From: DASYTH01 sp036002505
GTDB lineage: Bacteria > Actinomycetota > Actinomycetes > Mycobacteriales > Pseudonocardiaceae
Direction of reading: 5' to 3'
Assembly (NCBI RefSeq): GCF_036002505.1
Contig: NZ_DASYTH010000493.1
Coordinates: 1-64,000, forward strand
Length of the DNA stretch: 64,000 bases
Shown: positions 17,817-25,345 of the stretch, one piece after another
How positions within the stretch are numbered: position 1 is the stretch's first letter
Layout: each line of letters starts with the position of its first letter
Position numbers and translations under genes: made by a program
The notes under the pieces: model-generated
What the model saw: only the letters and a program-made list of their open reading frames with translations
The model's database searches: none
Told to the model about the DNA's origin: nothing

Positions 17817-17971
17817 TCAAATCCTCGGCGGGCCACTCGCGCGGGCCGGCGGTGTCTGGACTGACGAGCAGCGCAGGGAGCGAGGAACGAGCGACCGTGC
17901 AGCGCAGGAGGGAAGACACCGCGTCAAGGCCCGCGCACGCGAGCGGAGCGAGCCGAAAGGACACAGCATGA
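17813..17971 (+). CDS. 52-codon repeat-derived frame bridging the two ABC genes
   Basis: ATG at 17813 overlaps the ATPase stop (ATGA), and its own TGA at 17969-17971 overlaps the permease ATG (ATGA). There is no internal stop across 52 codons, although 114 of the 159 nt come from the dispersed repeat. The peptide is hydrophilic, rich in Ser, Arg and Ala, and resembles no family I know. It may serve only to carry ribosomes from one gene to the next. It has no independent ribosome site, and the permease also has GAAAGGA upstream. Confidence 0.35.
   Translation: MIKSSAGHSRGPAVSGLTSSAGSEERATVQRRREDTASRPAHASGASRKDTA
17841..17954. repeat. 114-bp dispersed repeat, copy 2
   Basis: Reverse complement of 15661-15774 with four mismatches. 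It separates the ATPase and permease genes of one operon, which normally abut, so it is best explained as an insertion. The two copies bracket pheA and the ATPase gene in inverted orientation, which would allow inversion of that 2 kb by recombination. Confidence 0.88.
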
Positions 17972-18771
17972 GCGTGATCACCGTTGGCGCCCGGGACAGC
18001 GGGATCATCACCTGGCGCAACCTGACCAACATCCGGCGCCAGCCCGACCTGCTGCTCGGCGCCACACTGCAGCCGATCATGTTCGTGCTGCTGTTCGCCT
18101 ACGTGTTCGGCGGCAGCTTCGGCGGCGCCAACTACCGCGAGTTCCTGATGGGCGGGATCTTCGCCCAGACCGTGGCGTTCAACTCGGCGTACACCACCAT
18201 CGGGTTCGCCGCGGACCTGCAGAAGGGGATCATCGACCGGTTCCGCTCGCTGCCCATGTCCCGGGGCGCGGTGCTGCTCGGCCGGACCACCTCCGACCTG
18301 GCGGTGAGCGCGCTCGGCCTGCTGATCATGTCGCTGTGCGGGTTGATCGTCGGCTGGCGGATCCGGGGCAGTGTCGGTGACGCCGTGCTCGGCTACCTGG
18401 TGCTGCTGCTGTTCTCGTTCGCCATGTCCTGGGTCGGCGCCATCGTCGGGATGGCCTCGGGCAGCGTCGAGGTGGCGCAGAGCGCCGGGTTCATCTGGAT
18501 GTTCCCGGTCACCTTCATCTCGTCGGCGTTCGTCTCGCAGAACACGCTGCCCGGCCCGCTGAAGACCATCGCCGAGTGGAACCCGGTCACCTCGGTCGCA
18601 GACTCCGCCCGCGACCTGTTCCACAACCGCATCACCGGCGGCATCCTCGACCGCGGCACCAGCTGGCCCGCCCAGCACGCCCCGCTCTACGCGACCCTCT
18701 GGTGCATCGGCCTGCTCGCCGTCTTCATGCCGCTGGCCATCGCCAAGTACCGCAAGGTGGCCAGCAAGTAG
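17968..18771 (+). CDS. DrrB-type ABC-2 permease
   Basis: 267-residue membrane subunit of the ABC-2 exporter, with about six hydrophobic helices and the typical DrrB opening ITWRNLTNIRRQPDLLLGAT. The ABC-2 signature region around SAGFIWMFPVTFISSAFVS, followed by NPVTSVADSARDL, is characteristic. It pairs with the ATPase encoded at 16803-17816. The SGNH hydrolase gene starts 2 nt after the stop and is probably part of the operon. Substrate unknown. Confidence 0.93.
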   Translation: MSVITVGARDSGIITWRNLTNIRRQPDLLLGATLQPIMFVLLFAYVFGGSFGGANYREFLMGGIFAQTVAFNSAYTTIGFAADLQKGIIDRFRSLPMSRGAVLLGRTTSDLAVSALGLLIMSLCGLIVGWRIRGSVGDAVLGYLVLLLFSFAMSWVGAIVGMASGSVEVAQSAGFIWMFPVTFISSAFVSQNTLPGPLKTIAEWNPVTSVADSARDLFHNRITGGILDRGTSWPAQHAPLYATLWCIGLLAVFMPLAIAKYRKVASK

Positions 18772-18773
18772 CC

Positions 18774-19367
18774 ATGAGGATCATGCCGCTCGGGGACTCG
18801 ATCACCGACGGGGACGGGAGCACGGACGGCGGCGGTTACCGGCGGCTGCTGAGCCGGGCGCTGGCCGAGGCCGGACACGACGCGGTGTTCGTCGGCTCGG
18901 TGCGCGACGAGGTGGCCGGGCTCGACCACGAAGGCCATCCCGGCTGGGAGATCGACGACCTCACCGGGCAGGTCGAAGGCTGGCTCACCGGCGCGCGGCC
19001 GGACGCGGTGCTGCTGCACATCGGCACCAACGATCTCGGCCGCGCGCTGGACCTGCCCGGCGCGCCCGCCCGGCTCGGCACCCTGATCGACACGATCCTC
19101 CGCACCGCCCCGACGGTCACCCTCCACGTCGCCTCCCTCGCCGCGGTCGGCACCGACGACCTGCAACGCCTCGTCGACGCCTTCAACGCCGAGATCCCCC
19201 GCCTGGTCAAGGAACGCGTCCGAGCCGGCTTCGACGTCCGCTGCGTCGACATCGCCGCCCGGCTCACCCGCACCCACGCCGCGGACCGGCTGCACCCCAA
19301 CGATCTCGGCTACGCCGTCATGGCCGACACCTGGTTCGCCGCGCTGACCCGGCGTGTTGGCCCCTGA
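18774..19367 (+). CDS. SGNH/GDSL hydrolase
   Basis: 197-residue serine esterase or acylhydrolase. Block I is MPLGDSITDGDG (nucleophile Ser), block III HIGTNDLGR (Asn oxyanion) and block V DRLHPNDLGYAVMA (catalytic Asp and His). No signal peptide, so cytosolic. ATG 18774 lies 2 nt after the permease stop, suggesting coupling; the frame extends upstream only over the permease gene. The stop codon lies within the first unit of the 21-bp repeat array. Natural ester substrate unknown. Confidence 0.9.
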   Translation: MRIMPLGDSITDGDGSTDGGGYRRLLSRALAEAGHDAVFVGSVRDEVAGLDHEGHPGWEIDDLTGQVEGWLTGARPDAVLLHIGTNDLGRALDLPGAPARLGTLIDTILRTAPTVTLHVASLAAVGTDDLQRLVDAFNAEIPRLVKERVRAGFDVRCVDIAARLTRTHAADRLHPNDLGYAVMADTWFAALTRRVGP

Positions 19368-19557
19368 CGTCGCCATGTTGGCCCCTGACGTCGCCGTGTT
19401 GGCGTCTGGCGTCGCCGTGTTGGCCGCTGGTGCGGTGGGCACGAGTGGAGGGGGACGGTTGCCCGGGATCGGTGTCGCCGTCACGAGCCAACACGGCGAC
19501 ACGATCGGCCAACACACCGTCGCCGCGGGCCAACACACCGACGTGGGCCGCCAACAC
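19354..19557. repeat. Fold-back array of 21-bp tandem repeats
   Basis: GTGTTGGC (ATGTTGGC in the second unit) begins at 19354, 19375, 19396 and 19417, an exact 21-bp period. Its reverse complement GCCAACAC begins at 19487, 19508, 19529 and 19550, again exactly 21 bp apart. The interior of each unit resembles CCCTGACGTCGCC. The array fills the gap between convergent genes (SGNH hydrolase and NAT) and could fold into a long hairpin, possibly acting as a two-way terminator. Confidence 0.9.
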
Positions 19558-19563
19558 GCCCGG

Positions 19564-20346
19564 TCAGGAGCGTGGGCGGACCACCGGGAGCCGGTCCAGC
19601 TCGAAGCCGAAGATCGTCCGGTAGACGTCGAAGATCTCCGTCTCGCCGGCGAGCGTGGTCTCGGTGCGGGTGTCACCGACGGTGGTGATCAGGCGGTCGC
19701 CACTGATCGAGATCCGGCCGTCCTCCGTGCGCAGCGAGCACATCAGGCTCTGGGTGAAGTGCGACGCCGGCGAGGTCTGCTGCCACCACGAGCCGACCTC
19801 GAACTCCTCGAGTTCTCGTGGCCGCTGCTCCATCCGGTACTGCGGCACCCCGTCGCGCAGCACCTCGACGTCCCCGTGCGGGGCGTCCACGACCAGGAAC
19901 TTCCCGTCCGGGTCGTCCTGCGCGTCCGGCCAGTCGAGCCGGAGCGGGTACCGGCTGTGCTTGCCGAAGCCCACGTCGGCGAGCCACCGCTCACCGTCAA
20001 GCTCGACGACCAGCGCCAGGTGGTCGAACGGGATGCCCAGCGTGCCGTCCTCGCCGAACACCCGCGCCGCCCGCCGGCGGACCTGAAACCCCAGCGCGGC
20101 AAGCAAAGCCGCGAACGCGCCGTTGAGCTCGTAGCAGAACCCGCCACGCCGCCGCCGGACGATCTTGTCGACCAGCGCGGCCTCGTCCAGGGTGATCGCC
20201 TCGTCCAGGTGGATGCCCAGGTTCTCGAACGGCACCGTGCTCAGGTGCCGCTCGTGCAGCTCCCGCAACAACCCCAGGCTCGGCGCACCAGCCGGCCCAG
20301 GTAGCCCGATCCTGCGCAGGTACGCCGCGGCGGTCTCATGGTCCAT
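19564..20346 (-). CDS. nat: Arylamine N-acetyltransferase
   Basis: Transfers acetyl from acetyl-CoA to arylamines and hydrazines. Also linked to lipid and sterol metabolism in mycobacteria. 260 residues, close to the usual 270-280. The Cys-His-Asp triad is visible: RGGFCYELNGAF, FDHLALVV and WLADVGFG. ATG 20346 (MDHETAAAYLRRIGL) matches the usual NAT N terminus; the frame extends 20 codons upstream without support. It converges on the SGNH hydrolase gene across the 21-bp repeat array. Confidence 0.95.
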   Translation of the reverse strand: MDHETAAAYLRRIGLPGPAGAPSLGLLRELHERHLSTVPFENLGIHLDEAITLDEAALVDKIVRRRRGGFCYELNGAFAALLAALGFQVRRRAARVFGEDGTLGIPFDHLALVVELDGERWLADVGFGKHSRYPLRLDWPDAQDDPDGKFLVVDAPHGDVEVLRDGVPQYRMEQRPRELEEFEVGSWWQQTSPASHFTQSLMCSLRTEDGRISISGDRLITTVGDTRTETTLAGETEIFDVYRTIFGFELDRLPVVRPRS

Positions 20347-20399
20347 CCACCCACTGTGCCTCATGCGGAACGTGGGTTGTGCGCAGCGGAGTCCGTGGG

Positions 20400-20508
20400 C
20401 GACCAACGCAACCTCAGGGGACCGTGGCGGTACTCAGCCACAATCCACCGGATGTCCGCACTGCTCGCTGGGACGCAACCAACACATCAAAATTCCGGGG
20501 AGGCGGAC
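20400..20508 (+). other. Second copy of the serS leader sequence, without serS
   Basis: This 109-nt stretch aligns without gaps to the serS upstream region (34891-34999). The first 50 nt differ at four positions and the last 19 at two (including the GGGAGGCGGAC ribosome-site block); the middle 40 are poorly conserved. No start codon follows: the sequence runs straight into the stop of an antisense gene at 20511. It is either a displaced remnant of a serS 5' region or an independent RNA element. Confidence 0.6.
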
Positions 20509-20510
20509 TA

Positions 20511-20888
20511 TCAACCGGCCCCGCTGAGCCTCGCCAGTTCGCGCTCGGCCTCCGGGGTGGAGCTGATCACCCGGGCGGCGTCGGCCAGCCGGAACCGGAC
20601 GAAGGACGCCTGGGCGGACAGGTCGGCGTCCGGCTCGCCGTCGAGGTAGGTCTGCCAGCTGGCGACCGGGATCGGCGCGGTCATCCCCTCGAACCGGGCG
20701 GCGAGCGACCACTGCCCGCGCTCCACCGTGATCAGCACAAACGCCTCGAGCCAGTGCCCCTCGGTGTGCACCGGCCCCTGCAGCAGCAGGTGCCGGCGGC
20801 CCTCCTCGAGCACGTCGAATCCCTGGCCGGCGAGGTCCGCGCACATGTCCGCGACCGGCCGGGGGAACTCAAGCTCCGTCACCGCCAT
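20511..20888 (-). CDS. Conserved hypothetical protein, 125 residues
   Basis: Small cytosolic protein without signal peptide or helices. It opens MAVTELEFPRPVADMCADLA and has a pattern of short strands (HLLLQGPVHTEGHWLEAFVL, ITVERGQWSLAARF) followed by a C-terminal helix rich in Glu and Arg. I do not recognise the family. ATG 20888 is chosen because GGAGG lies six bases upstream. It is isolated: NAT lies downstream on the same strand beyond the serS-leader-like element, and the lipoprotein gene is divergent. Confidence 0.7.
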   Translation of the reverse strand: MAVTELEFPRPVADMCADLAGQGFDVLEEGRRHLLLQGPVHTEGHWLEAFVLITVERGQWSLAARFEGMTAPIPVASWQTYLDGEPDADLSAQASFVRFRLADAARVISSTPEAERELARLSGAG

Positions 20889-21083
20889 AAGCATCCTCCG
20901 CATCCCGGACAGGGTCCCGAGCAGCGGTGCACTCCCGATCGATGGTGGCTCAACGCGTGCTGAATGGGCGCGTTTATTCTTGGCGGATCCGAGGTATGTC
21001 TCGTTGACGAGCAACCCGACCCCGCTCCCACCCGTCCCTTCACCAGAGCGTCCAGGAAAGTCGGGGCTGGAGGCGAGGTAGCC

Positions 21084-21743
21084 ATGACACGTAGCAAGCT
21101 TCTCTCGGTGACCGGAATCGCGATGGTCGCCCTGTGCGCCGCCGCGTGCAGCGGGGCCGTCTCGGGAGGGTCGGCCGCGCCGGCGGTGCCGACCGTCGGT
21201 TCGTCGACGGCCAGCTCACCGGCGCCGTCCACCTCGGAACCGCCCAGCGCGGTGCCACCGGCCGCGCCGGCCGAGCAGCCCGCGCCCGCCGCACCGCCCG
21301 AGGCCGCGGCGTCCAGCGACTGCAAGGCGGCCGAGCTGACGTTGTCCCTGGGACACGGCGAAGGAGCCGCGGGCACGGTGTACCGCCCGCTGCGGTTCAC
21401 CAACAAGGGCAGCCGCACCTGCACCATCCAGGGCTTCCCCGGGGTGTCCTATGTAGCCGGTGCGGACGGTCACCAGGTCGGCCCGGCCGCGTTCCGGGTC
21501 GGCACCAAGGGCCCGGCCATCGCGCTCGCACCCGGTGCGACCGTGAACGCTCCGGTCGGCTTCACCCAGGTGCGCAACTTCGACGCCCGCGCGTGCCGGC
21601 CGACCGCGGTGAACGGCCTGCGGGTGTACCCGCCGCACGACACCGCCGCCATGTTCGTGCCGATGGACGGCACGGGCTGCGCCGGAAACCCGCCGGGCAA
21701 CCAGCTCGTGGTCAAGACCGTCCAAAGTGGAGCGGGGGCCTAG
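21084..21743 (+). CDS. DUF4232 secreted (lipo)protein
   Basis: 219-residue exported protein. The signal segment (SKLLSVTGIAMVALCAAACS) ends at a Cys that could be lipidated, though the AAAC lipobox is weak. A Pro/Ala/Ser-rich linker (~30-85) precedes a DUF4232 domain (~90-219), a beta-sandwich seen in actinobacterial surface proteins, recognised by CKAAELTLSLG, the TIQGFPGVSYV block and four Cys that can pair. ATG 21084 with GAGGCGAGG upstream. Function unknown. Confidence 0.8.
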   Translation: MTRSKLLSVTGIAMVALCAAACSGAVSGGSAAPAVPTVGSSTASSPAPSTSEPPSAVPPAAPAEQPAPAAPPEAAASSDCKAAELTLSLGHGEGAAGTVYRPLRFTNKGSRTCTIQGFPGVSYVAGADGHQVGPAAFRVGTKGPAIALAPGATVNAPVGFTQVRNFDARACRPTAVNGLRVYPPHDTAAMFVPMDGTGCAGNPPGNQLVVKTVQSGAGA

Positions 21744-21751
21744 TCTGGGAA

Positions 21752-21800
21752 GGAATGTGACATTGCCGCGTTAGAAGGAAAGCAATGTGACATTCATTCC
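21752..21800. repeat. Palindromic repeat (GAAYGTGACRTTGC family), intergenic copy
   Basis: GGAATGTGACATTGC (21752-21766) and GCAATGTGACATTCATTCC (21782-21800) form imperfect inverted arms. This copy uses ATGTGACAT where the copies at 4701, 36264 and 53413 use ACGTGACGT or a near variant. It lies between the convergent lipoprotein and response-regulator genes and includes the regulator's stop codon, so it may serve as a shared terminator. Confidence 0.7.
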
Positions 21801-22450
21801 TGGTCCATCAGCCCGGTGCGCCAGGCCCAGGCGGCGATCTCCACCCGGTTCCGGGCGCCGATCTTCGCCTGGACCGCGGCCAGATGCGTCTTCACCGTCG
21901 ACAGTGACAGGTACAGCTCGGTGCCGATCTCGGTGTTGGTCAACCCGCGCGCGGCCGCCCGCGCCACGTCCAGTTCCCGCGCGGTCAGCGGCTCGGCCGG
22001 CGTGTCCGCCGGGTCCGCCGCGTGCGGCTTGGCGTAGTGCCGCAGCAGCCGCACGGTGATCTGCGGCGACACCAGCGCGTCGCCGCGGGCGGCCGCCCGC
22101 ACGGCCTCCATGAGCAGCGCCGGCCCGGCGTCCTTGAGCAGGAACCCGCTGGCGCCGTTGGACAAGGCACTGTGCACGTACTCGTCGAGGTCGAACGTGG
22201 TCACCACGACGACCTTCAACGGATCCGCCACCCCCGGCCCGGCCAGCGCCTTCGTCACCTCGAGCCCGTCCATGCCCGGCATCCGCACGTCCAGCAGGCA
22301 CACGTCCGGCCGCAGCTCGCGGGCCCGCCGCACCGCCTCGACCCCGTCCGGAACGTCCGCGACCACCTCGATGTCGTCCTGCGTCTCCAGGATCATCCGG
22401 AATCCGGCCCGGACCATCTCCTGGTCGTCCGCGATCAACACTTTGATCAA
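21794..22450 (-). CDS. NarL/LuxR-family response regulator
   Basis: 218-residue transcription regulator. Receiver domain with phospho-acceptor Asp near residue 54 (VCLLDVRMPGMDG) and the acidic pair DDQEM. LuxR helix-turn-helix at the C terminus (LTARELDVARAAARGLTNTE, LSLSTVKTHLAAVQAKIG). Its ATG overlaps the stop of the kinase gene upstream, so they form a two-component operon. Of the DesR/LiaR type, often tied to membrane or envelope stress; the signal is unknown. Confidence 0.94.
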   Translation of the reverse strand: MIKVLIADDQEMVRAGFRMILETQDDIEVVADVPDGVEAVRRARELRPDVCLLDVRMPGMDGLEVTKALAGPGVADPLKVVVVTTFDLDEYVHSALSNGASGFLLKDAGPALLMEAVRAAARGDALVSPQITVRLLRHYAKPHAADPADTPAEPLTARELDVARAAARGLTNTEIGTELYLSLSTVKTHLAAVQAKIGARNRVEIAAWAWRTGLMDQE

Positions 22451-24117
22451 TTCGTGCCCCTCAGGGGAAGTGCCACCTTCACGACCCAGCCGCCGTCGCC
22501 GCCCGGGCCGGCGCTGAAGAAGCCACCGAGCAGTTCGACCCGCTCGCGCATGCCGATCAGACCGTAACCACCGGACCCGCCCGCCGGATCGCTCCGCCGC
22601 GCCGTGCCGTCGTCTTTCACGAAAACGTTGAGCTGGTCGCCATAGTCGCCGTAGCCCTTGGCCACCCCGACGAACACGCTGGTCGCGCCGGCCGCGTGCT
22701 TGCTCACGTTGGTCAGCGACTCCTGCACCAGCCGCAGCACCGACCGGCCCATCTCGACCGGCAGCGTCTCCGGCAACGACAGTTCCAAGTGGACAGATGG
22801 CCCGGTGAACCCGGCCACCAGCGCCCGGATGTCCGCGGCCAGATCGCTGGTCGCCTGCCGCGCCGCCGTCGACTCCCCGGCCGGCTCGGCCCCGCGCAGA
22901 CTCCCGACCAGCATCCGCATCGCCGTCAGCGCCTCGGTCCCGCTGTTCTCGATCTTCTCCAACGCCCCCACCGCGACGGCCGGGTCCCGCTCCGCCACCA
23001 TCCGCGCCGCCTGCGCCGCCACCACCATGCCGGTGACATGGTGCGCCACCACGTCGTGCAGCTCCCGCGCCAGCGCCATCCGCTCCGCCTGCCGTACCCC
23101 GGTCACCGCCACCCGCATCGTCCGGCCGCGGTCCGCGTCCCGAGCCCGGAAGTACAGCCCCGCGATCACGGAGATGACCAGCAGGAACCCCAACGGCAGC
23201 ACCGCGTCTTTACGACGCGCGACCGGCTCCAGGTTCGCCACCACCAACGCCGCCACGCTCCACACCGCCGGTCGTGTCGCGGCGTACCGGGTGACGAACG
23301 CGACCAGCGCCATCCCGGCGGCGAGCTGCGACAACGTGAACGGCAGATCCCTGGACGAACTCACGAAGGCCAGCGCCGGCAGCGTCGTCACCGCCGTCGC
23401 ACCCGCCCCGATCAGCGCACACCGCACCGGAAACCGCGGCGCGAAAAACGCACACACCGCGGTCACCATCGCCCCGGCCACCGCCAGCATCTGCAGCACC
23501 TCACGGTGCACATCCAGCCCGAACGCCGAAAACCCACCCCCGGTCGCACCGATGTCGAACAGCAGCAACACCGTCAGCGCCGCCCCCAACGGCCACTGCC
23601 GCCGCACCAGCGCGTTCAGCTCGGACCCGCCGCCCTGCTCCCGCCGCAGGTACAACCCCGCCGTCACACAGATCACCAGCAACGCCAACCCGAACCCCAG
23701 TGACGCGAACTCGTACCTCCCACGCTCCCGAATCCCCACCGCCCCCAGCGCCGCGATCACCAGCGCCGCCACCCCCAGCACCGCGACCTCCGCCTGCGCC
23801 CGCCACGCCACCAGCACCACCAGCGCCCCGCCCGCCAGCACCTCCGACAGCAGCAAGCTCTCGATCCCCACCCACTGCGGCACCGTCCCCGTCGCCCTGA
23901 TCACCACCGACGACCCGATCAGCACCGCTCCCGCCCCCGCCGCCGCCACCCCCGGCCACCGCACCCCCAGATACACACACCCCAGCAGCGCCGCCGCCCC
24001 CGGCAACGCGAACACATACCCCCGGCTCCCCCCCGCCGCCGACAGCACCACATCAACCAGGAACGCCGCACCCAGCAGCCCCACCAACCACCGCCGCGAC
24101 TCCGTAAGCCCGTTCAC
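22447..24117 (-). CDS. Membrane sensor histidine kinase (DesK/LiaS type)
   Basis: 556 residues. The N-terminal ~320 form roughly ten hydrophobic helices with short loops, so sensing is probably within the membrane. A HisKA_3 segment follows with the phospho-acceptor His in LARELHDVVAHHVTGMVVAA (near residue 352), then a HATPase with N box RLVQESLTNVSKHAAG and the G box VKDDGTA. GTG start. It is the first gene of the operon with the response regulator, with which it overlaps by 4 nt. Confidence 0.93.
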   Translation of the reverse strand: MNGLTESRRWLVGLLGAAFLVDVVLSAAGGSRGYVFALPGAAALLGCVYLGVRWPGVAAAGAGAVLIGSSVVIRATGTVPQWVGIESLLLSEVLAGGALVVLVAWRAQAEVAVLGVAALVIAALGAVGIRERGRYEFASLGFGLALLVICVTAGLYLRREQGGGSELNALVRRQWPLGAALTVLLLFDIGATGGGFSAFGLDVHREVLQMLAVAGAMVTAVCAFFAPRFPVRCALIGAGATAVTTLPALAFVSSSRDLPFTLSQLAAGMALVAFVTRYAATRPAVWSVAALVVANLEPVARRKDAVLPLGFLLVISVIAGLYFRARDADRGRTMRVAVTGVRQAERMALARELHDVVAHHVTGMVVAAQAARMVAERDPAVAVGALEKIENSGTEALTAMRMLVGSLRGAEPAGESTAARQATSDLAADIRALVAGFTGPSVHLELSLPETLPVEMGRSVLRLVQESLTNVSKHAAGATSVFVGVAKGYGDYGDQLNVFVKDDGTARRSDPAGGSGGYGLIGMRERVELLGGFFSAGPGGDGGWVVKVALPLRGTN

Positions 24118-24279
24118 AGCAGCTCAACCTATTGCCCCCACCCCCACCCCACCTCGGCCAACCGGCGCCCCCACCTCAGCCGATCGGCCACTTCCCCCGT
24201 GTCATTCCCGGCCGTCCGGCGCCCCACCCCGCCCGTCCGGCCGATCCGCCCCCCACCGTCCACAAGCGACGCTGGACCC

Positions 24280-24489
24280 ATGTTGATGCTGCTACTGACC
24301 TGGACCGGCGCCGTCCTCGGCCTGACCATCCTCCTTCTGATGGCCCTCACCCCACTCATCGTCAGGCTGGACGCGCTACCCCGTCGCCAAGGCAAGAAGC
24401 ACCAGAATCACCACAACCACCACGATGACGCCCAGCAGCGGAAATCCCCTCAACCGCGCCCGCCGTCGGTGGTGAGAGCGCACTGGTAA
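24280..24489 (+). CDS. Possible small membrane protein
   Basis: A 69-codon frame starting MLMLLLTWTGAVLGLTILLL, with one clear hydrophobic helix (~2-28), then a basic, His-rich tail. No good ribosome site precedes it. The tail overlaps an antisense small frame (24376-24522) whose start is better supported, so the tail may be the shadow of that gene. If real, the plus-strand protein may be only the hydrophobic part plus an arbitrary tail. Confidence 0.35.
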   Translation: MLMLLLTWTGAVLGLTILLLMALTPLIVRLDALPRRQGKKHQNHHNHHDDAQQRKSPQPRPPSVVRAHW

Positions 24490-24522
24490 GCCCAGCCGGT
24501 AGTGCCTACGAACCCAAGGCAT
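24376..24522 (-). CDS. Small single-helix membrane protein, 48 residues
   Basis: MPWVRRHYRLGLPVRSHHRR, a basic N-terminal part, then one strong C-terminal helix LLGVIVVVVVILVLLALATG. A good ribosome site (GGGAGG, five bases before ATG 24522) supports it. The arginine-rich head followed by a C-terminal helix would give a tail-anchored protein with its head in the cytosol. It overlaps the plus-strand frame at 24280-24489. Family not recognised. Confidence 0.5.
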   Translation of the reverse strand: MPWVRRHYRLGLPVRSHHRRRARLRGFPLLGVIVVVVVILVLLALATG

Positions 24523-24762
24523 GAGTACCTCCCGAGACTTCCCCGGCTTACGGGGTACCCACACCACACGCCGCTACCACGCGCGTCAGCGCGTGTCTCT
24601 CGGGCACGGAGGGCCGGTGACGCGCGGTTGTGAGGTCGGTGATCCGGACGATTCCGGTTTCACCGCGAAGATCACGTGTCGCGATCACCCGGCCCTCATG
24701 GGGACGGGCGAAATCGATGGTGTCGGCACGGACGCCGGGCGGGGCGGTGCAAACGGGTCGAT
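24523..24762. other. Intergenic region with one hairpin
   Basis: 240 nt without a supported gene. It holds the ribosome site of the 48-residue reverse-strand gene and a hairpin at 24578-24595 (CACGCGC, loop GTCA, GCGCGTG). It leads into the broken cyclase-like gene and probably includes its old promoter. Confidence 0.5.
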
Positions 24763-25296
24763 GATCCGTCGCCCTGTGCTGTCCGGCCCTGCGTCAGATT
24801 CGCCGACGGCACAGACGGCGCCGATCCATCGGTCAATCGTAGCCGTGGAAGGTGTTGATCAGCAAAGTCTTCGGTACCTGGTCGACAGGTTGAACAATCA
24901 CCAGCGCACCGTCGCCACGATCGACGGTCCGGTCACGGTGCCGTTCAGCAACGCCGCTCCGTGTCAACGCGGTATCGAGCAGGTTGTACATCACCTGGCG
25001 CAGCCGGGCCTTCAATGCATGCCGGGGAAATTCACTACGACAGCCGCGGACCGTTCGGCGAAGCGCTCGACATTGCCTGCAGGCTCGTCGACGCACCGGA
25101 ACTCAAGCAAGCGACGAGATCCACGTCGGCGCCGCTGGTATTGGCGGTGTCGGATCACATCTTCCAGTCGGTCGTCAGGCACCGGTATAGCGGTATCGAC
25201 GACAACGCATATCAGCCCCTCGTACGGATGGATATCGGTGGGCGGGAGCATCGTGGATGGATATCTGTGCCCGACACGACGTTCCTGATCCATTGA
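24763..25296 (+). pseudogene. Nucleotide-cyclase-like gene with an inverted middle segment
   Basis: Three pieces of one actinobacterial protein family lie in the wrong arrangement. The N terminus (PIHRSIVAVEG, about 24818-24850) and the C-terminal half (HAGEIHYDSRGPFGEALDIA to ISVPDT, about 25019-25280) are on the plus strand, in different frames. The part that belongs between them (RQVMYNLLDTAL, DRGDGALVIVQP, VPKTLLINTF) reads on the minus strand from about 25015 to 24840. This is the pattern left by inversion of ~165 bp, with loss of ~30 codons before HAGEIH. The family is cyclase-homology-like, of unknown activity. No intact product is possible. Confidence 0.75.
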
Positions 25297-25297
25297 G

Positions 25298-25315
25298 TGC
25301 TCGTGGGAACGAGCA
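25298..25315 (-). terminator. Hairpin after the sigma-factor gene
   Basis: TGCTCGT / ACGAGCA arms around a GGGA loop (plus-strand reading) begin 30 nt downstream of the sigma gene's stop. There is no T-tract, as is common in high-GC actinobacteria, so its terminator role is inferred from position. Confidence 0.4.
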
Positions 25316-25345
25316 GCCCGATCACTCCGCTCGATCCCAATGCCG

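Noticed and set aside
15661..17954. Composite transposon with 114-bp inverted ends
   Set aside because: The bracketed genes (pheA, ABC ATPase) are ordinary chromosomal genes, no transposase is present, and one copy splits an operon whose other gene lies outside.
19354..19557. CRISPR array
   Set aside because: Units are only 21 bp from start to start with no room for spacers, and they invert halfway; no cas genes.
19354..20304. Plus-strand frame beginning in the 21-bp array (MLAPDVAMLAPDV...)
   Set aside because: The 21-bp period gives an automatic 7-residue repeat, and the remainder is the shadow of nat.
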